The notes beneath the pieces are model-generated. The model was not told the DNA's origin, made no database searches, and saw only the letters and a list, made by a program, of their open reading frames with translations. This document shows positions 11,753 to 23,220 of a stretch of DNA of 64,000 nt, piece after piece. The stretch is from NCBI GenBank assembly GCA_020736575.1, contig JAGPYM010000001.1, positions 3,596,001-3,660,000 on the forward strand, given 5' to 3'. Made by a program: the position numbers and the translations under genes. How positions within the stretch are numbered: the stretch's first letter is position 1; every line of letters starts with the position of its first letter. Source of the stretch: Thelonectria olida (taxonomy: Eukaryota > Ascomycota > Sordariomycetes > Hypocreales > Nectriaceae).

Positions 11753-13964
11753 TTACTCCGAGTCCTTGGCCTTCTTGAACCAGTTCCAAGGACCGTCGAA
11801 CTTGATGGTGAAGTCCCATAGATCGTCGTGATCCTTGTCCTTGTCCTTGTCCTCCCCCCCAGAACCGTAGTTGTTTGAGCCATCGTCTTCATTGTCGTCG
11901 TCGTCACATCCGCACTGAGCGGGCTTCTGGACGGGAGGAGCAGTGCGGCTGCGCGAGTTGTCGTACGTGGGCAGCTCGCACTCGTTGCTGGTAGGAGTGA
12001 ACTCGACGTCCTCGATCTCGAGCTTCAAGCTGGGGACCTCTTCAATAGGGATGGTGGTTCCGTCATGCTGCGCCGAGAAGAGTCAGTCAATTATACCTTT
12101 ATCATGGGTCTTCTTCTGACTAAACAAGATAAAAACATACCTTGGTGATCTGGATCTGGAAGCCAGCAACAATGGCCGAAACCAAATCGTCGAGGTCAAG
12201 ACCCAAGTCCAACGTCTCCTTGACAATATTGTCGAGAGAATACTCGCCGTGGACCGTGCCGCACGAGGGCTGCTGCATGACGACGTGGCCGTCGATCTTC
12301 TTGTTGCCGAGATACAAGTCGACGGAGCAGGGCCGCTCCACCTCTTCGACATCCAGCGAGACGCGCACGAAGAAGCGAGTGTAGCAGTCCTTGCCGCGGG
12401 ACTTGAGCTTCAGGCCGCGCGTCGCCAGGGCGTCGTCGCCGGAATACTCCTGGTTGATCAGGCGCGTGGCGTCCTGCTGCATCTGCGACTCGCTCTTCTG
12501 CCAGTACTCGAGACCCTCGTAGGTGTAGCCAAAGTCCTTGATGTCGGCGACCGAGTCCGAGGTGTGGAAGTTTTCTTGGTTTGCGAAGAAAGGCGCCAGC
12601 GGGGAGTTGGGCGTAATGGTGGTACCGCTGGGCGAGGACCATCGAGCGCCACCCGAGTACGAGGCGTTGAAGACGACGGAATCGGGCTGGATGGCTTGCC
12701 AATAAGCCCAGAAGCGGTCGACGTTTGTGTGGTGCAGCATGCTTTATGATTGTTAGCGTTTCCCGATCCATCCTCCGTTTGCGGTGCGACTTACAAGAGG
12801 GGATCGAAACCAGAGAACTCGGCGGTCAAGAACTGTCCACCGCATGCACCATCCCAATGGATGGCGTTGTGAATCTGCTCCAGGCTAGTTCCGCCGCTGG
12901 TTCCGGTCGAGGCAAACTGGTCGAAAGTGGTGGGCTTGGTGAAGGCATCATACTAATGTGAAGTAACATGATTAGCGGACAATTCATTGGGCAGTTCCAG
13001 AAGCGTGTACTCACCACCCACGACTTGTATGGACGCTGAGAAAGGAGGCTGTTGGCCGAGGCGGGATAGCTATCGGGCGAAGGGCAGCGGTAGATGCGAG
13101 CGCGGTTCTCGCTGTCGAAGTCGCCGTACGTGCCATTGAGCGCTCCAGCGGGGAACTTGTAGGTGTAGAGGGGGTTGTCGACTTCGATTTCTTTGATTCC
13201 GCTGCCGCTGGGGACGTTGACCTTCATCTTGGTTGGGACGGTGGCCTGGGGGATCTGGTCTGAACCCCAGTCCCAGAAGGGAGAGCGGAGGTTGTTGGCA
13301 GCTGCGACGTATTGAGAACGATAGCGCTGGGGATACTCCTGGGCCAGACGCTTGGCGGTGCTGACGAGGACTTGCTGGGAAGCGTTAGACAACGAGTTGG
13401 GGCTGAGTGATGGGCGATGGGTTCTCGTACCTCGTAGAGCACGACGTAGGGTCGGTGCCAGGTTAGGAAGAGTCGTTCCTGGGTGTTGGGTTAGTATCAT
13501 ATGAAACTAAACAAGTAGGGGGTCAGGATGCTTACGCCATGGGGACAATAGCCCGCCCATCCATCGGTGTCTCTTTCACCGGTATTATTCCATTCAATGT
13601 ATGGCTTTCCGTGGATTCCTTACAAGACTGGTTAACATTATATCATGGGTTGACAACATGGTGTAGCTTACCAGCCACTTGGAAGAAAGAAAGAGGATCG
13701 TTGGGGTCCTGCTTTTGCATCTCGAGCAAGGCCCGGATGTAGATGTCCCTGCATCTCCATTGTCAGCGGTCTGTATTAAAGACGTCACTGTTCCACATAC
13801 CAAGTAGCACCTCCAGAAGACTGTAGGGCATTGATGTTTTTCCTCAAGGGAACAGCACTGCCATTGGAGACACCCACACCCGTGATGGGATATCGAGTCT
13901 GGGCGCTCACCAGAGAAGCGGCGCCCAGGGCCAAGGCTGTGAAGGAAGAGAAGTTAAACAACAT
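11753..13964 (-). CDS. Secreted tyrosinase (polyphenol oxidase)
   Basis: Type-3 copper enzyme that oxidises monophenols and o-diphenols to quinones, used for melanin formation or cross-linking outside the cell. Eight exons are proposed: 13964-13801, 13748-13672, 13618-13536, 13478-13431, 13374-13015, 12952-12795, 12741-12141 and 12067-11753; all phases fit and give 601 aa. A signal peptide is visible (MLFNFSSFTALALGAASLVSAQ split at about residue 22). Copper A ligands are probably His83 (GIHG), His107 (CPHG) and His116 (TWHRPY); Cys105 two residues before His107 fits the Cys-His thioether of fungal tyrosinases. Copper B ligands are probably His272, His276 (IHNAIHW) and a His in LHHTNVDRFW. 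The YTYEGLEYW core-ending motif and a C-terminal domain with CGC and acidic Asp/Lys-rich sequence follow. The signal peptide plus C-terminal domain resembles Trichoderma reesei TYR2 rather than the cytosolic Neurospora enzyme. Catechol oxidase activity alone cannot be excluded. Confidence 0.9.
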
Positions 13965-15908
13965 GGCTGTATATGATGAATTGGGCCCCGAGGGCGGAGA
14001 GAAGAAGAGAAGAGAAGAGAAATAAATAAGGGACAAGAAGACAACGAAACGAGTGTGTATACGAGACTCTCTTCCCAAGATGAAATCGTCACCAGGAAAC
14101 GACTGTGTGACCCGGACAAGGAAACGAAGGATCAATACCGGTTCCCGAAAGAAGAAGAAGAAGAGACAAAAGTGAAAGCGCCCCAGGGGGACGGAACAAA
14201 GTTGTTATACCATGTGCCGCCGCCGCATTCTCTTAAACCACGACCTGGGTGTATTGACGAACCGGGATGCGCGGCTGGCGAGCAGAGGAGACGAGCTTGT
14301 TACTTGACGCAAGAACCGTGCACGTTTCTTTTTTGCTTCCTCGTAACGCCGCGGAAGGATCTACATGATGGAATGTAACGATGAGTTGTGCCTTGTGCTC
14401 GTGCTGCCTCCTCCAGTGTGAAGGGGGCTTGGTGTGGGACAGACTCCTCCCGGCCCATCCCTTGTTTACCCATGGTTTCGCGACAGACGACAACGACAAC
14501 AACGGGAGATCAAAGGATCCTTCTCTCGCAACTCGGGCGTTTGTTGAGGAAAGCGGCCGCTATGACGGTCTGACGGAAGGCCCTTTCGGCGCGGTGCGGT
14601 GCGGTGCGGTGGAGAAGTGATCAACATCCTCAGGTGTGACTTGGCAGCAAGGGACGAGGAACCAATTCTATTTACAGGGGGAGTTGAGCTGTCAATGAGT
14701 GGAAGTCAGCCAGGGAGATCCCGAGATGGCCCCTGCAGATGGATCATGAAACTTTCGAATTGTGATTGCTTGTGTTGCTATTCGTAGCGTCGGCCTAGGA
14801 CCTGATGTCATGATAGTATCGAGGGGAGCGATGGGTTCCTCTCAGCCACACAAGCCCATTGTGCCCCTGAAATGATTGACATTGGGCGCCATTGTGATCA
14901 GCTACCTACATGTGGATTACGTTATTATTCATCCATTTAAAAAGAGACAATTGCGATCAAAAATGAACCCAGCCGCCACCAGAAGCGCCAATGGGTTCAC
15001 ACCATGACGCACCAAGCCCTTGGATACACCGCCCGTATCCCTGATGAGATTCGAAAGGGCATTGATTAAACAACAAACAAACAACAGGATCGGCCTCCTG
15101 GCCTTTCACGTTTTTCGAGAATACGAAGCCACGTACAGCAGACGCACATGCACTCTCCCTGCACCGGCACTTCAATTTACCATCTCCCACCCCTTGTCCC
15201 TGGTCCCAAATCTCCTCCTCCACGATCTCGGATCCACTTTGGCTGAAGAGGCCCTACTTTGTAAAACACGCGAGTGTTTGATAGAAACAAACGCACAGCT
15301 GATCAGCCTCAGCCAACACAGCTCACCATTCGTATAGCCACGGCCAAGTGTTTGTCACAGCCAGGCAAACATCGAGGCCACCGTCAAACGCTCAACGACC
15401 GTTATAGAAACATCAGACCCGGCCAATCGACTTCACTCCCGTTCTGACGTCCATGCATGTCATCGAGCTACTCCTGCAAACCCAAACACCTCTGGGCATT
15501 CGTCGACGCACCTGGCCGTCTTCAATTTCCCCGTCGGATACACGGCATCTCTCTCCATCCAAGACGAGACAACATTCGAGAACAAGGAGATACAACGGAA
15601 ATAATATGCACACGCTCTGTTTGAGAGAAATGACTCATTCATACATAAAGGGTCAAAACATTGTCGCTCATCATATCATCTTACACAAGTCAGCCCATTG
15701 AACCATCACCACATCTTCCAACTTTTGTCCATCCAGAGCACGCACACGTCCATACCGCCTCTCCAAGAACAATCCGGAAACATCCATCCCGAGAAAACCA
15801 ACCCTCGTTCATGTAGCCTTCCGTGACCCAGAATATGCCACCGTTATCTTCGTCCTACACTTCCCAAGATTGCCATGTCTCTACAGTGACCGAGTACCAC
15901 ATGTCCCC
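13965..15908. other. Intergenic, no gene seen
   Basis: Contains the tyrosinase promoter (near 13965) and the 3' flank of the aldolase gene (near 15908). Open frames are short with no domain. A tandem repeat of four GCGGT units is at 14591-14610. Confidence 0.55.
14591..14610. repeat. GCGGT x4 tandem repeat
   Basis: Four exact consecutive copies of the pentamer GCGGT, about 630 nt upstream of the tyrosinase start codon. Simple sequence repeat, possibly length-variable. Confidence 0.7.
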
Positions 15909-17030
15909 TCAGAGCGTGTCTTCCAGGGACACCAGGTCCCGGAAACCTTCCTTCCACCGCTTCGTCTGCTCCGGCGTCGGCTTCGGTAGGGGGCTCCGGC
16001 AATCACCTCCGTACCCCATCCACGCCTGCAGCCCGGCCTTGACTCCCACTACACCGCCCTGAATGGCCGTCCAGTCGCCCTGTGAGACAACTTCTTGCAT
16101 CTTCTGTGCTTCAGAAACCTGGCCCTCCCGGTAGAGTTCCATAGTTCGGAGGCATGTCTTAGGGGCAATGTTGGCAAGTCCAGCCAGGATGCCATGACCC
16201 CCGGCAGCAAGTGATGGAATCAAAAAGTCGGCCGAACCAGCCAGAACGAGAAACTCAGGATGTGCCGGGTCGTATACGCTCGAGAGCTTACGCGTCGCCG
16301 CTACCACTCGGTTCAACTTCCCAGTGTTTCCGCATGTCAGCTTGACACCGACAATGTTGGGGTGCGCCGCGAGCGAGATGATAATATCGGATGATAGATC
16401 TAGACCACCCACGGCACCGGGAAAGTTGTAAATGATGATGGGAATGGGGGACTTGTCCGCCAGTGTTGTGAAATATTCCAGGATGGTTTCCGAAGCCGGG
16501 GCAAACAACGTGGCATAGTAGGACGGTGGTAGTACCAAGGCATAGTCACCGCCAGCCTCCCAGGCTTCTCGGCAGTATTGAATTGTCTCGCGAGTGCTCT
16601 GGCTACCACAACCCACGATGATAGGCATATGACTGAAGCCATCCTCGTCCAAGGCCGCCCTCGTAGTAGCGGTGACTAGCTGGCGCTCAGCATGCGTCAG
16701 ATGAACGGCTTCTCCATTGGAGCCCTGAGTCGCGAGGCCGGTGATACCGGCTCGTGCGAGTCGCACAGCATGAGCGGCAATAGAAGAAGTATCGACGTCT
16801 TCCGTTTCCGGCTTAAAGAAGCACATGGTTGGAACATAGACGCCAGGCACAAGGGGTCGAACATCCCGAGACCCCACGTGCATGGAATGGTCATCAACAG
16901 AACTACTGCTGGGTGACGATGGAACTTCTGTTGATTCGAAGTTGTGATGTGAACTGGAGTGCCAGTAGCTAGCCCCGAAGCCGTTTGAGAAAGACCCAAC
17001 CGGGGAGGGTGCATCGACGTGAGGGGCCAT
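15909..17030 (-). CDS. Dihydrodipicolinate synthase-family class I aldolase
   Basis: A Schiff-base aldolase/lyase of the DapA/N-acetylneuraminate lyase superfamily, acting on an unidentified 2-keto acid. Single exon of 373 aa from ATG 17030; the frame stays open further upstream, but MAPHVDAPSP begins a plausible N-terminus. Residues about 1-75 are a Ser/His-rich non-conserved extension. The barrel starts at PGVYVPTMCFF. The GSNGEAVHLT segment matches the family GxxGE loop that binds the keto-acid carboxylate. IIIYNFPG holds the catalytic tyrosine. GVKLTCGNTGK holds the Schiff-base lysine. Fungi make lysine by the alpha-aminoadipate route, so this is not expected to be a lysine enzyme; sugar-acid catabolism (GaaC-like 3-deoxy-hexulosonate aldolase) or a 4-hydroxy-2-oxoglutarate aldolase-like role are candidates. 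Confidence 0.85.
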   Translation of the reverse strand: MAPHVDAPSPVGSFSNGFGASYWHSSSHHNFESTEVPSSPSSSSVDDHSMHVGSRDVRPLVPGVYVPTMCFFKPETEDVDTSSIAAHAVRLARAGITGLATQGSNGEAVHLTHAERQLVTATTRAALDEDGFSHMPIIVGCGSQSTRETIQYCREAWEAGGDYALVLPPSYYATLFAPASETILEYFTTLADKSPIPIIIYNFPGAVGGLDLSSDIIISLAAHPNIVGVKLTCGNTGKLNRVVAATRKLSSVYDPAHPEFLVLAGSADFLIPSLAAGGHGILAGLANIAPKTCLRTMELYREGQVSEAQKMQEVVSQGDWTAIQGGVVGVKAGLQAWMGYGGDCRSPLPKPTPEQTKRWKEGFRDLVSLEDTL

Positions 17031-20000
17031 GCTGGGAGTGAAATGAAGCAGAGCCAAGGAAGAATTGAGCGATGCGATGGAAGAATGACGTCTTGGGAGT
17101 TGAGCGTCAAGGATTTGTATAATGAGACTTCTGATTTGAACGTGAATCTCAACCTGAGCCCAGGTAGGAAATCTCACCTTATATAGTCACTCGGATCTTC
17201 ACAGTAGACGGCTTGAGGTCGTCTTAGGCTCACTCGGTCCCGCTCCCGTGTCCCATCGTGGTCCAGTAGCCCTCGCGGATGTGGAATAGTATGCCCATGG
17301 TGACTTGTATCAAGAAGTTCACAAAAGGCCGACCTCTCCGCAAACAGGGTGGGTCGGAGGGCGCACATCACAACCAACTCAGACACGCCAAGTAGAGTAT
17401 TCCCGTCAGAAAGAACGGCGCTCTTGAGATTGGTTCAGACGTTGATTTGCTCCGCATTAGTGCCTTCGAGTCCTCGCTGCCCCTCATGGGGAGTGACATG
17501 GTACCATGGTCATGATACGACAGAGCATCCACATCAGGACCTCATGAGCTGCAAGTCGATGTAGATCTGGGGACGATGCCCCATACAACGGTCAGGAATT
17601 ACTGCCCGAGTAACTCAGCTGGTGGATTGGACCGTGGGGGTTAGTGTCAGGTCGCATGTCAGAGTTTGCCAATATTGGACCTGACGGGGATGAGCTTCTC
17701 CAAAACTTACAGGAGTTGTTGGAGTTGGTTGCAGAACCGGGTCAGGATGATCGCCTGTTCGATGCTGTGCCTGACAAGCAGGTGACCACACTCGGACACC
17801 ATTCATTCGAGTGGTCAATCCAGCTTCCTGCATGGCCGGTCCCGCTGGTCTGGATGCAACGGCGCATAGCTTCTCTGGGCAGACTGCATCGTCCCAGACC
17901 CAAGCCGGATGATTAGATCTTTGCCCAGAGCTGACCATCAGGCTGGAGTGAGCCCGAGCGTCCTTCGGGAGCTAGCTTTTACAATAGTGCCTTGGTTCTG
18001 CAGGGCCCGGTCAGTAGCTGATATCCACGCTTGCGAGTTGTTGGTGTAACCGACTCGATGAGGGCAATACCTCGTTCCTGTGGGCACATCGGTCGACTTT
18101 CTTCATACGGCCAACTCTCACGAGCTCATCTGTAATTTTAAGGGGCTATGAAGCCCATGTGGCCACCACACGTGAGCATATAATATGCAGAAGGTCGCAT
18201 ATGGTGTTAGAGTTGCTGCATTGCGAAAAGCCCCGAAGTGGAAGGGAGTCTAGTTGTGCATTTCCCCAGCCGTATCCTGGGGCCCCGCGAGTACCCCGGC
18301 CTCGTTGAGAACTCCATGGGCTGGTACTTGGGCCTTGTTCTCCAAAGCTGTGCCCAGCAGATGGCTTGCTGATGCGCATTAGCTCTGGGATGTCGTGGTC
18401 AGAAAGCTGACCTCGTGATGCGGCGTCCATGGATCCCGATGTTTCCTGTCGCGGAGAACCCCGCATTGACATTTGGTCTTGTAGTTGGTACTTGGATGGT
18501 GTGGTTATTTAGCCTGTCTAGCTGGTATGGATCCAGGGTTGAGAAGTTGTGTCCTGTTGGTGTGGGTGAAAGATACGGACCGTGTTGCTGCCTGACTTGT
18601 CGTGGCCGTCTCTGGGTTGCGAAGGAGATGCAAATCAGGATTTTGAAAACATGGGAATGTCTGAGCTGGCACGATGCCAACGAATGGCTACAATCACGTG
18701 AATCTCCAAAGTATGGCTGAGGCGGAAGGAGTGCCTCAATCCTGAAGAGCCTCCTCCCCAATTCTTGTGTGTGTGTGTTGTAGTAGAAAGTCCAAACAGC
18801 AGGAGCTGCACATACGAATAGTTGTGGTGTGGGGTAAGAGCGAACTCAAGGGTTGGGGGCACCTCCTCCGCGCGGGGCAATTAATTCACCATGGATCTAT
18901 TCATCCAACTCGCAGACGGACTCCAATTGCAGTTTTTTCCTCTTCACCAAGTGGCCCTTGATAATGAACAAGAACCTTTGCTCCTTCTGCTTTGCCTCGC
19001 TTCTGCCTTGAGAGTTGCTCGGTCCCCCGCTTGCTCGTACTCTTATCAACCCCCAATCCCAGCTCTCTCTCCATCTAGCTCCCCCATGGCAGTTCCAGAT
19101 AACCGAGACCCAAGAACTCGCTCGCTCTCCTTCATCAAATGCCTCTTTCTCGCTTTCTCCTCACTCGGAACTTCTCCTTCCTGCCGATCCCGTCACCCAT
19201 TATCAATCGCTCTTCTCCACCTTTGCAGGTCGGTAAAGACACTTTCAATCCAGGAAATGCCCCCATCCCCACTCCTCCTCCATTGTCCAGGCTAGAAGCC
19301 CACAACCCGGTGTGTTCCGGACTTTGGGCGCGTTATTTTGACATCTGATTGACATTGGCAGCTTCCGGGCATCCTGGCTTGACCGCCATGGTTGCAGCGG
19401 TCCAAAGAATGAGGCCTCAGTCAGTCAGAGGGGGCCTAATCCCTCGTTGACACGGGGACTTTGCCATGCATCGTTGGGGGTGGGCCTCGAAATCCGGGGA
19501 GCGGAGAAGGCCTTCTTACAACTCATGTGCTTCACATGTCCGAGCAATGAATTCCTTTGCCGTGCTTGAGGCTCCATTGACATGCATTTGAAAACTGTAT
19601 GCCTCACAAGAGGCAGGGGGAGTCTGGTGATCCTTTGGTGCTGCCTTGCCATCCTTCATGCAGCCTGCGTCCCTACGACTCCACAGCCGACTTTACTATA
19701 CCACCACAGAGATTACATCCCCTCATCATCAACTTGTATGAAGTACTTCGTATGTACGCGAAGGAGGCTATGCCATTTACCGAGCATGTATGACGAATCC
19801 ACCGCTCTTGTCGCCGTGCCTTTCATCCGGAGACGGAAGTCTGTTATCATACGTAGCTCTGTCGAACCAAGTCCGAGACAACTTCAAGACGTCTCATCTC
19901 AACTTGATGTCGGCAGCTTAGACGAGCTGCATGACGTAATATGTCGGTAATCTTACAGGGCAAAAAATGACTCTCAATCATTTCCATTGAAACAGATGTC

Positions 20001-20148
20001 GAAAATAATAGGCCTGCTGACGTAGCATAGGTATGTTGACATCGTAAAGTCGTGTCCCCACCGCAGGCGAGGGTCCAATCCATCCTCTCAACTCCAAAGC
20101 CGGCTGATAGTAAGCCAATGCGCCAAGTATCCATGAATCAACACCTTA
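17031..20148. other. Intergenic, no gene seen
   Basis: About 3.1 kb with only short, domain-free open frames on both strands. The left end must include the aldolase promoter and the right end the 3' flank of MCM10. A tRNA-like A-box near 17602 was considered and rejected. Confidence 0.55.
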
Positions 20149-22482
20149 TCATACAATAACCAATTCATCGTCGTCATCCTCGAGCGTGACCTGCCGCTCC
20201 ACAATATCGTTCCCTAGGCTCTCCCGTCCCGCCTCGCGGATCCCCTTCTCCGTAACAAACCGCGTCTTCTTGCGTACTGGTGGCACATCCTCCTTGCGGA
20301 GCTTCTCCCCTTCTTTCATTTTTGACAGTTTGTCTTTCAGGTTGCTGCCCCATCCAAATGCTGATGCTGATGTCCGGCTGCTAGCCACGGAGCCAGCCTG
20401 AGAGCTCTCAGGGCGCTTGCGCTTGATAGGGCTCAAATGAATTTTCGATCCTTTTGTTAGAAGCCCAAGAGACTTGGCGTCTAGCCTGGCCGGCTCTTCA
20501 AGTACCTGGGAGTCTGAAGCCTGGGTAGAAGAGATCATAGAACTCGATACGTCGTTGGCCAAATTTCCTGAGTGTTGCATATATTCCCTGCCGGCTCCGT
20601 TGCCCAACCTCCCAAGCTTTTTCATCATCTCGTGTTCTCTCTCCTTGGCCTCCAGGTTTCTCTTTAGAAATTCGGCCTTGTCCTTGCGGTCTGCGGGAGT
20701 CCTGTCCTTCCCATCGATGAGGTCGGCAGCGCTCATGCTGCGAGACACAAACCAGTGTGACTGCGACTCAACATCGTACTTGCCCTTTTCTGACTTGACC
20801 TCTTCCGCCTTTTGTTTGTAACCGTAGACTTCTTTAGAATTGAATTTCCTTGCGCCGAAGCCGGAGCTATTCATTTCCACGCGCGTTGCTCGTTGCTTTT
20901 GAATGGCCTCGTTAGAATGGTATTCACAAAAATGTGTCCTCTTCCAGTTGACCCAACTGCCACACAGCTGCCCATCCTTTTTCATTGACTGGCAGTATCC
21001 CAGGTCGCGAGCCTTACCAATCTCCATGATGGTATGTGCATCTGAGTTGACGACAAGACTGAACTTCCCAGTGTCCTGTCTACCAGGTGGGGGCGGCATG
21101 ACGGTGGGATTCAGTATTGCTAGTACTGTCCCTTCCGTCAACTTCCAGAATCGATTGAACCCCGTGTTAAATAGAAATAAATCCAGCTCGTATTGGAGGT
21201 CGACCAGAGTCAAAACCATGTACTTTCCTCGATCTTCTCCTCCGTTCTTCACAGGCTTGTGGGAGCGTGGATCCGATTTCTTGGCAAGGATTGCAAAAAT
21301 AACAATGTCTTGCTCAATGTCTGGAAGGGCAAAGTTCGGGCCTTTAACAACCTTGAAAAGATTATTGATGGTGAAGAACTTCTTGCCCGTGACTTGTCGT
21401 GTGAGGACGGTGTGCGGCAGTATACGCTTAGAAAGGTGAAAGGTGGAATATGGATCGAATGCAGTCGCTTCTGCCTCAGGGACGTCAGCAGGCGCTGGTT
21501 TTTTGGTCCTGGGTTTCTTGGAAGTTGAAGTCGTAGCTGCGCTCGGAGCCGCAAGGGCATTGTCCAATGTCGTGCGAACACTCGGAACTGTGTTGCTTCG
21601 TGTCAATCCTCCTGTGGCTGGCTTCTGATTCAACATGACCTCATCTCTTGAGAAGACGGGGGCCTGGAGGGGTTCGTCGGGTATGTCAACGGCGGTCCTC
21701 TTGTACATATCCATCTCTTGCTGATCAAGCCCAAACCCAGTTGACCTCATCTTTTGGATCCTCTCTTGTCTCTCTTGCCTTGAACTTTCCTCGTTCCTTG
21801 CAGATGCGAGCCGCTCATTGAAAGTGAGTGGCCGAGAGCTCTCCGATGATGAGGACACGCTCGTAGTGGTTCGGGACCTCCTTAAATATCCCCCAGTTTG
21901 CGCTGGCTCGCGACCGATCTGCGAGTCTCTGTAACTAGGCGCTCGTCTCAGAGATATATCCTTGGCCGTCAATCCCTTATCGATTCCAAGAAGCACTCTG
22001 CTAGGAGATGTCTGTACTTGTTGGATCTGCGTCCTTCGGATTGGTGAAACAGGCACTTCAACATAACCTTGTGATGTTGACGCTGATACCTCTTGATTGG
22101 CACTTTCTTGAGGTGCGCGGCGTCGTCCTTCAGCCGAGATGGCAAGCTCCGACGTAGTAGCATCGAGGCTATCAAGTCCATCCTCGGTTGCCTTCTTCGA
22201 CTTGGCATTTTGCAGCTTTTTCAGCTTCAGTCGAGCCTGAATTTCCTGCAGCTTCAACTGGAGAGTCTCTTCGTCTTCGTCTTCATCTCCATCCTGGTTC
22301 ATTGCCTGGAGCAAGTTCACGGCGGGCAGATTTCGAGTTCTCCTCGAGGGTGATAAGGAGGGTGAAGTTTGGTCCATCATTTTCCTATATCGCTCGCGAC
22401 CTTTTGGAGTGCTACACAGGGCTTCGTGGGGAGATCGAGGAGGCCATTGCGGCTCGGTTGGCGGGGGAGCTAGAGGGAGCAT
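20149..22482 (-). CDS. MCM10: DNA replication factor Mcm10
   Basis: Replisome protein that helps activate the CMG helicase and binds single-stranded DNA and polymerase alpha. Single exon, 777 aa from ATG 22482; the protein then begins MLPLAPPPTEPQWPPRSPHEAL, followed by STPKGRERYRKM. The frame is open upstream to 22893, but that sequence looks like leader. Residues about 85-110 are an acidic then Leu/Lys-rich helix (coiled-coil-like EETLQLKLQEIQARLKLKKL). The OB-fold occupies about 355-495 (GKKFFTINNLFKVV onward). It is followed by the CCCH zinc knuckle at about 497-522 (CQSMKKDGQLC then CEYH), the family hallmark, and a basic C-terminus ending in an acidic patch. The gene is divergent from RNase H2 subunit B across an 804-bp shared promoter that contains two MluI cell-cycle boxes. 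Confidence 0.93.
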   Translation of the reverse strand: MLPLAPPPTEPQWPPRSPHEALCSTPKGRERYRKMMDQTSPSLSPSRRTRNLPAVNLLQAMNQDGDEDEDEETLQLKLQEIQARLKLKKLQNAKSKKATEDGLDSLDATTSELAISAEGRRRAPQESANQEVSASTSQGYVEVPVSPIRRTQIQQVQTSPSRVLLGIDKGLTAKDISLRRAPSYRDSQIGREPAQTGGYLRRSRTTTSVSSSSESSRPLTFNERLASARNEESSRQERQERIQKMRSTGFGLDQQEMDMYKRTAVDIPDEPLQAPVFSRDEVMLNQKPATGGLTRSNTVPSVRTTLDNALAAPSAATTSTSKKPRTKKPAPADVPEAEATAFDPYSTFHLSKRILPHTVLTRQVTGKKFFTINNLFKVVKGPNFALPDIEQDIVIFAILAKKSDPRSHKPVKNGGEDRGKYMVLTLVDLQYELDLFLFNTGFNRFWKLTEGTVLAILNPTVMPPPPGRQDTGKFSLVVNSDAHTIMEIGKARDLGYCQSMKKDGQLCGSWVNWKRTHFCEYHSNEAIQKQRATRVEMNSSGFGARKFNSKEVYGYKQKAEEVKSEKGKYDVESQSHWFVSRSMSAADLIDGKDRTPADRKDKAEFLKRNLEAKEREHEMMKKLGRLGNGAGREYMQHSGNLANDVSSSMISSTQASDSQVLEEPARLDAKSLGLLTKGSKIHLSPIKRKRPESSQAGSVASSRTSASAFGWGSNLKDKLSKMKEGEKLRKEDVPPVRKKTRFVTEKGIREAGRESLGNDIVERQVTLEDDDDELVIV

Positions 22483-23061
22483 GTCAGACTTTTTTCTCTT
22501 GTACCACGATAGCGAGGAGGAACAAGATAAAGAGACAATATTCATGGCGTACCTGGAGGCATTCTGGTGGAATCGGCTTGGGATCGAGATCGTGCTAGTT
22601 GGGGTAAAACTGAACCAAGGCCAGGTGATATGGGTAGGAATTACAGGAGTCAACCACGTCTGTATTGCTGTCGCACGCGCAAAGCTCCAGGGAGAGTATT
22701 GCCCAGATGGAGGAGCGACATAGCCATCCAGGCAACGGACGATAAGAAAAATTTTGATAGAGGAATAAGAAGAAGACGACGCCGACGATGAACAAAAGAT
22801 GACGGAAAATGTCGAGAATGCCTGAGCGTCTATGCGGAGAAATGTTTTGAAGCGTCCTAAAACCGTCCAGGATCGAGGTCCCAGCACTTGCATCGAGGTT
22901 GGGTTCCTTCACTGTGACTTGCTTGACTGGGTCCAGTTCTCACCGTCGGTTCGGGAAATATCTGGGGCTGGTAACTTTGCAGTGGATGATCCGAGCTTTG
23001 TGGCGCAGACCCGGGCGGCAGGCATTGCGAAGTACCGGCGACGCGCCTCACTTCACCCTTA

Positions 23062-23067
23062 ACGCGT
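23062..23067. promoter_or_regulatory. MluI cell-cycle box ACGCGT
   Basis: Perfect palindromic MCB core, 220 nt upstream of the RNH202 ATG and 580 nt upstream of the MCM10 ATG. Function is inferred from the flanking genes and the yeast MBF consensus. Confidence 0.5.
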
Positions 23068-23214
23068 CTTGACGGGACGCGGGCTCTTCCTTTGCACTCG
23101 AACGAAGGACAATTTCCCAGACGCCAACTTCTGTCATTCTCTCTGTCCACCAAAGGCGGTCGTCCGTATTCATTTCTTGCAATTGATTCACCTCTCCTCC
23201 AATACCAACTTTTT

Positions 23215-23220
23215 ACGCGT
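23215..23220. promoter_or_regulatory. MluI cell-cycle box ACGCGT
   Basis: Second perfect MCB core, 67 nt upstream of the RNH202 ATG, so it may lie in the 5' leader or core promoter of that gene. Confidence 0.45.

Noticed and set aside
12249..12749. 166-codon plus-strand frame
   Set aside because: Antisense shadow of the largest tyrosinase exon.
17602..17680. tRNA-like 5' end with an A-box resemblance (TAACTCAGCTGG)
   Set aside because: No matching B-box (GGTTCGANTCC) downstream and no cloverleaf could be drawn.
18891..19295. 134-codon plus-strand frame
   Set aside because: Pro/Ser/Leu-rich translation of pyrimidine-rich DNA; no domain and overlapping frames of similar length.
22483..22893. 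In-frame N-terminal extension of Mcm10 by 137 codons
   Set aside because: The added sequence is hydrophobic/Ser-rich and unlike Mcm10. The family-like start (SPHEAL, STPKGRERYRK) follows the Met at 22482, and the extension would consume half of the divergent promoter.
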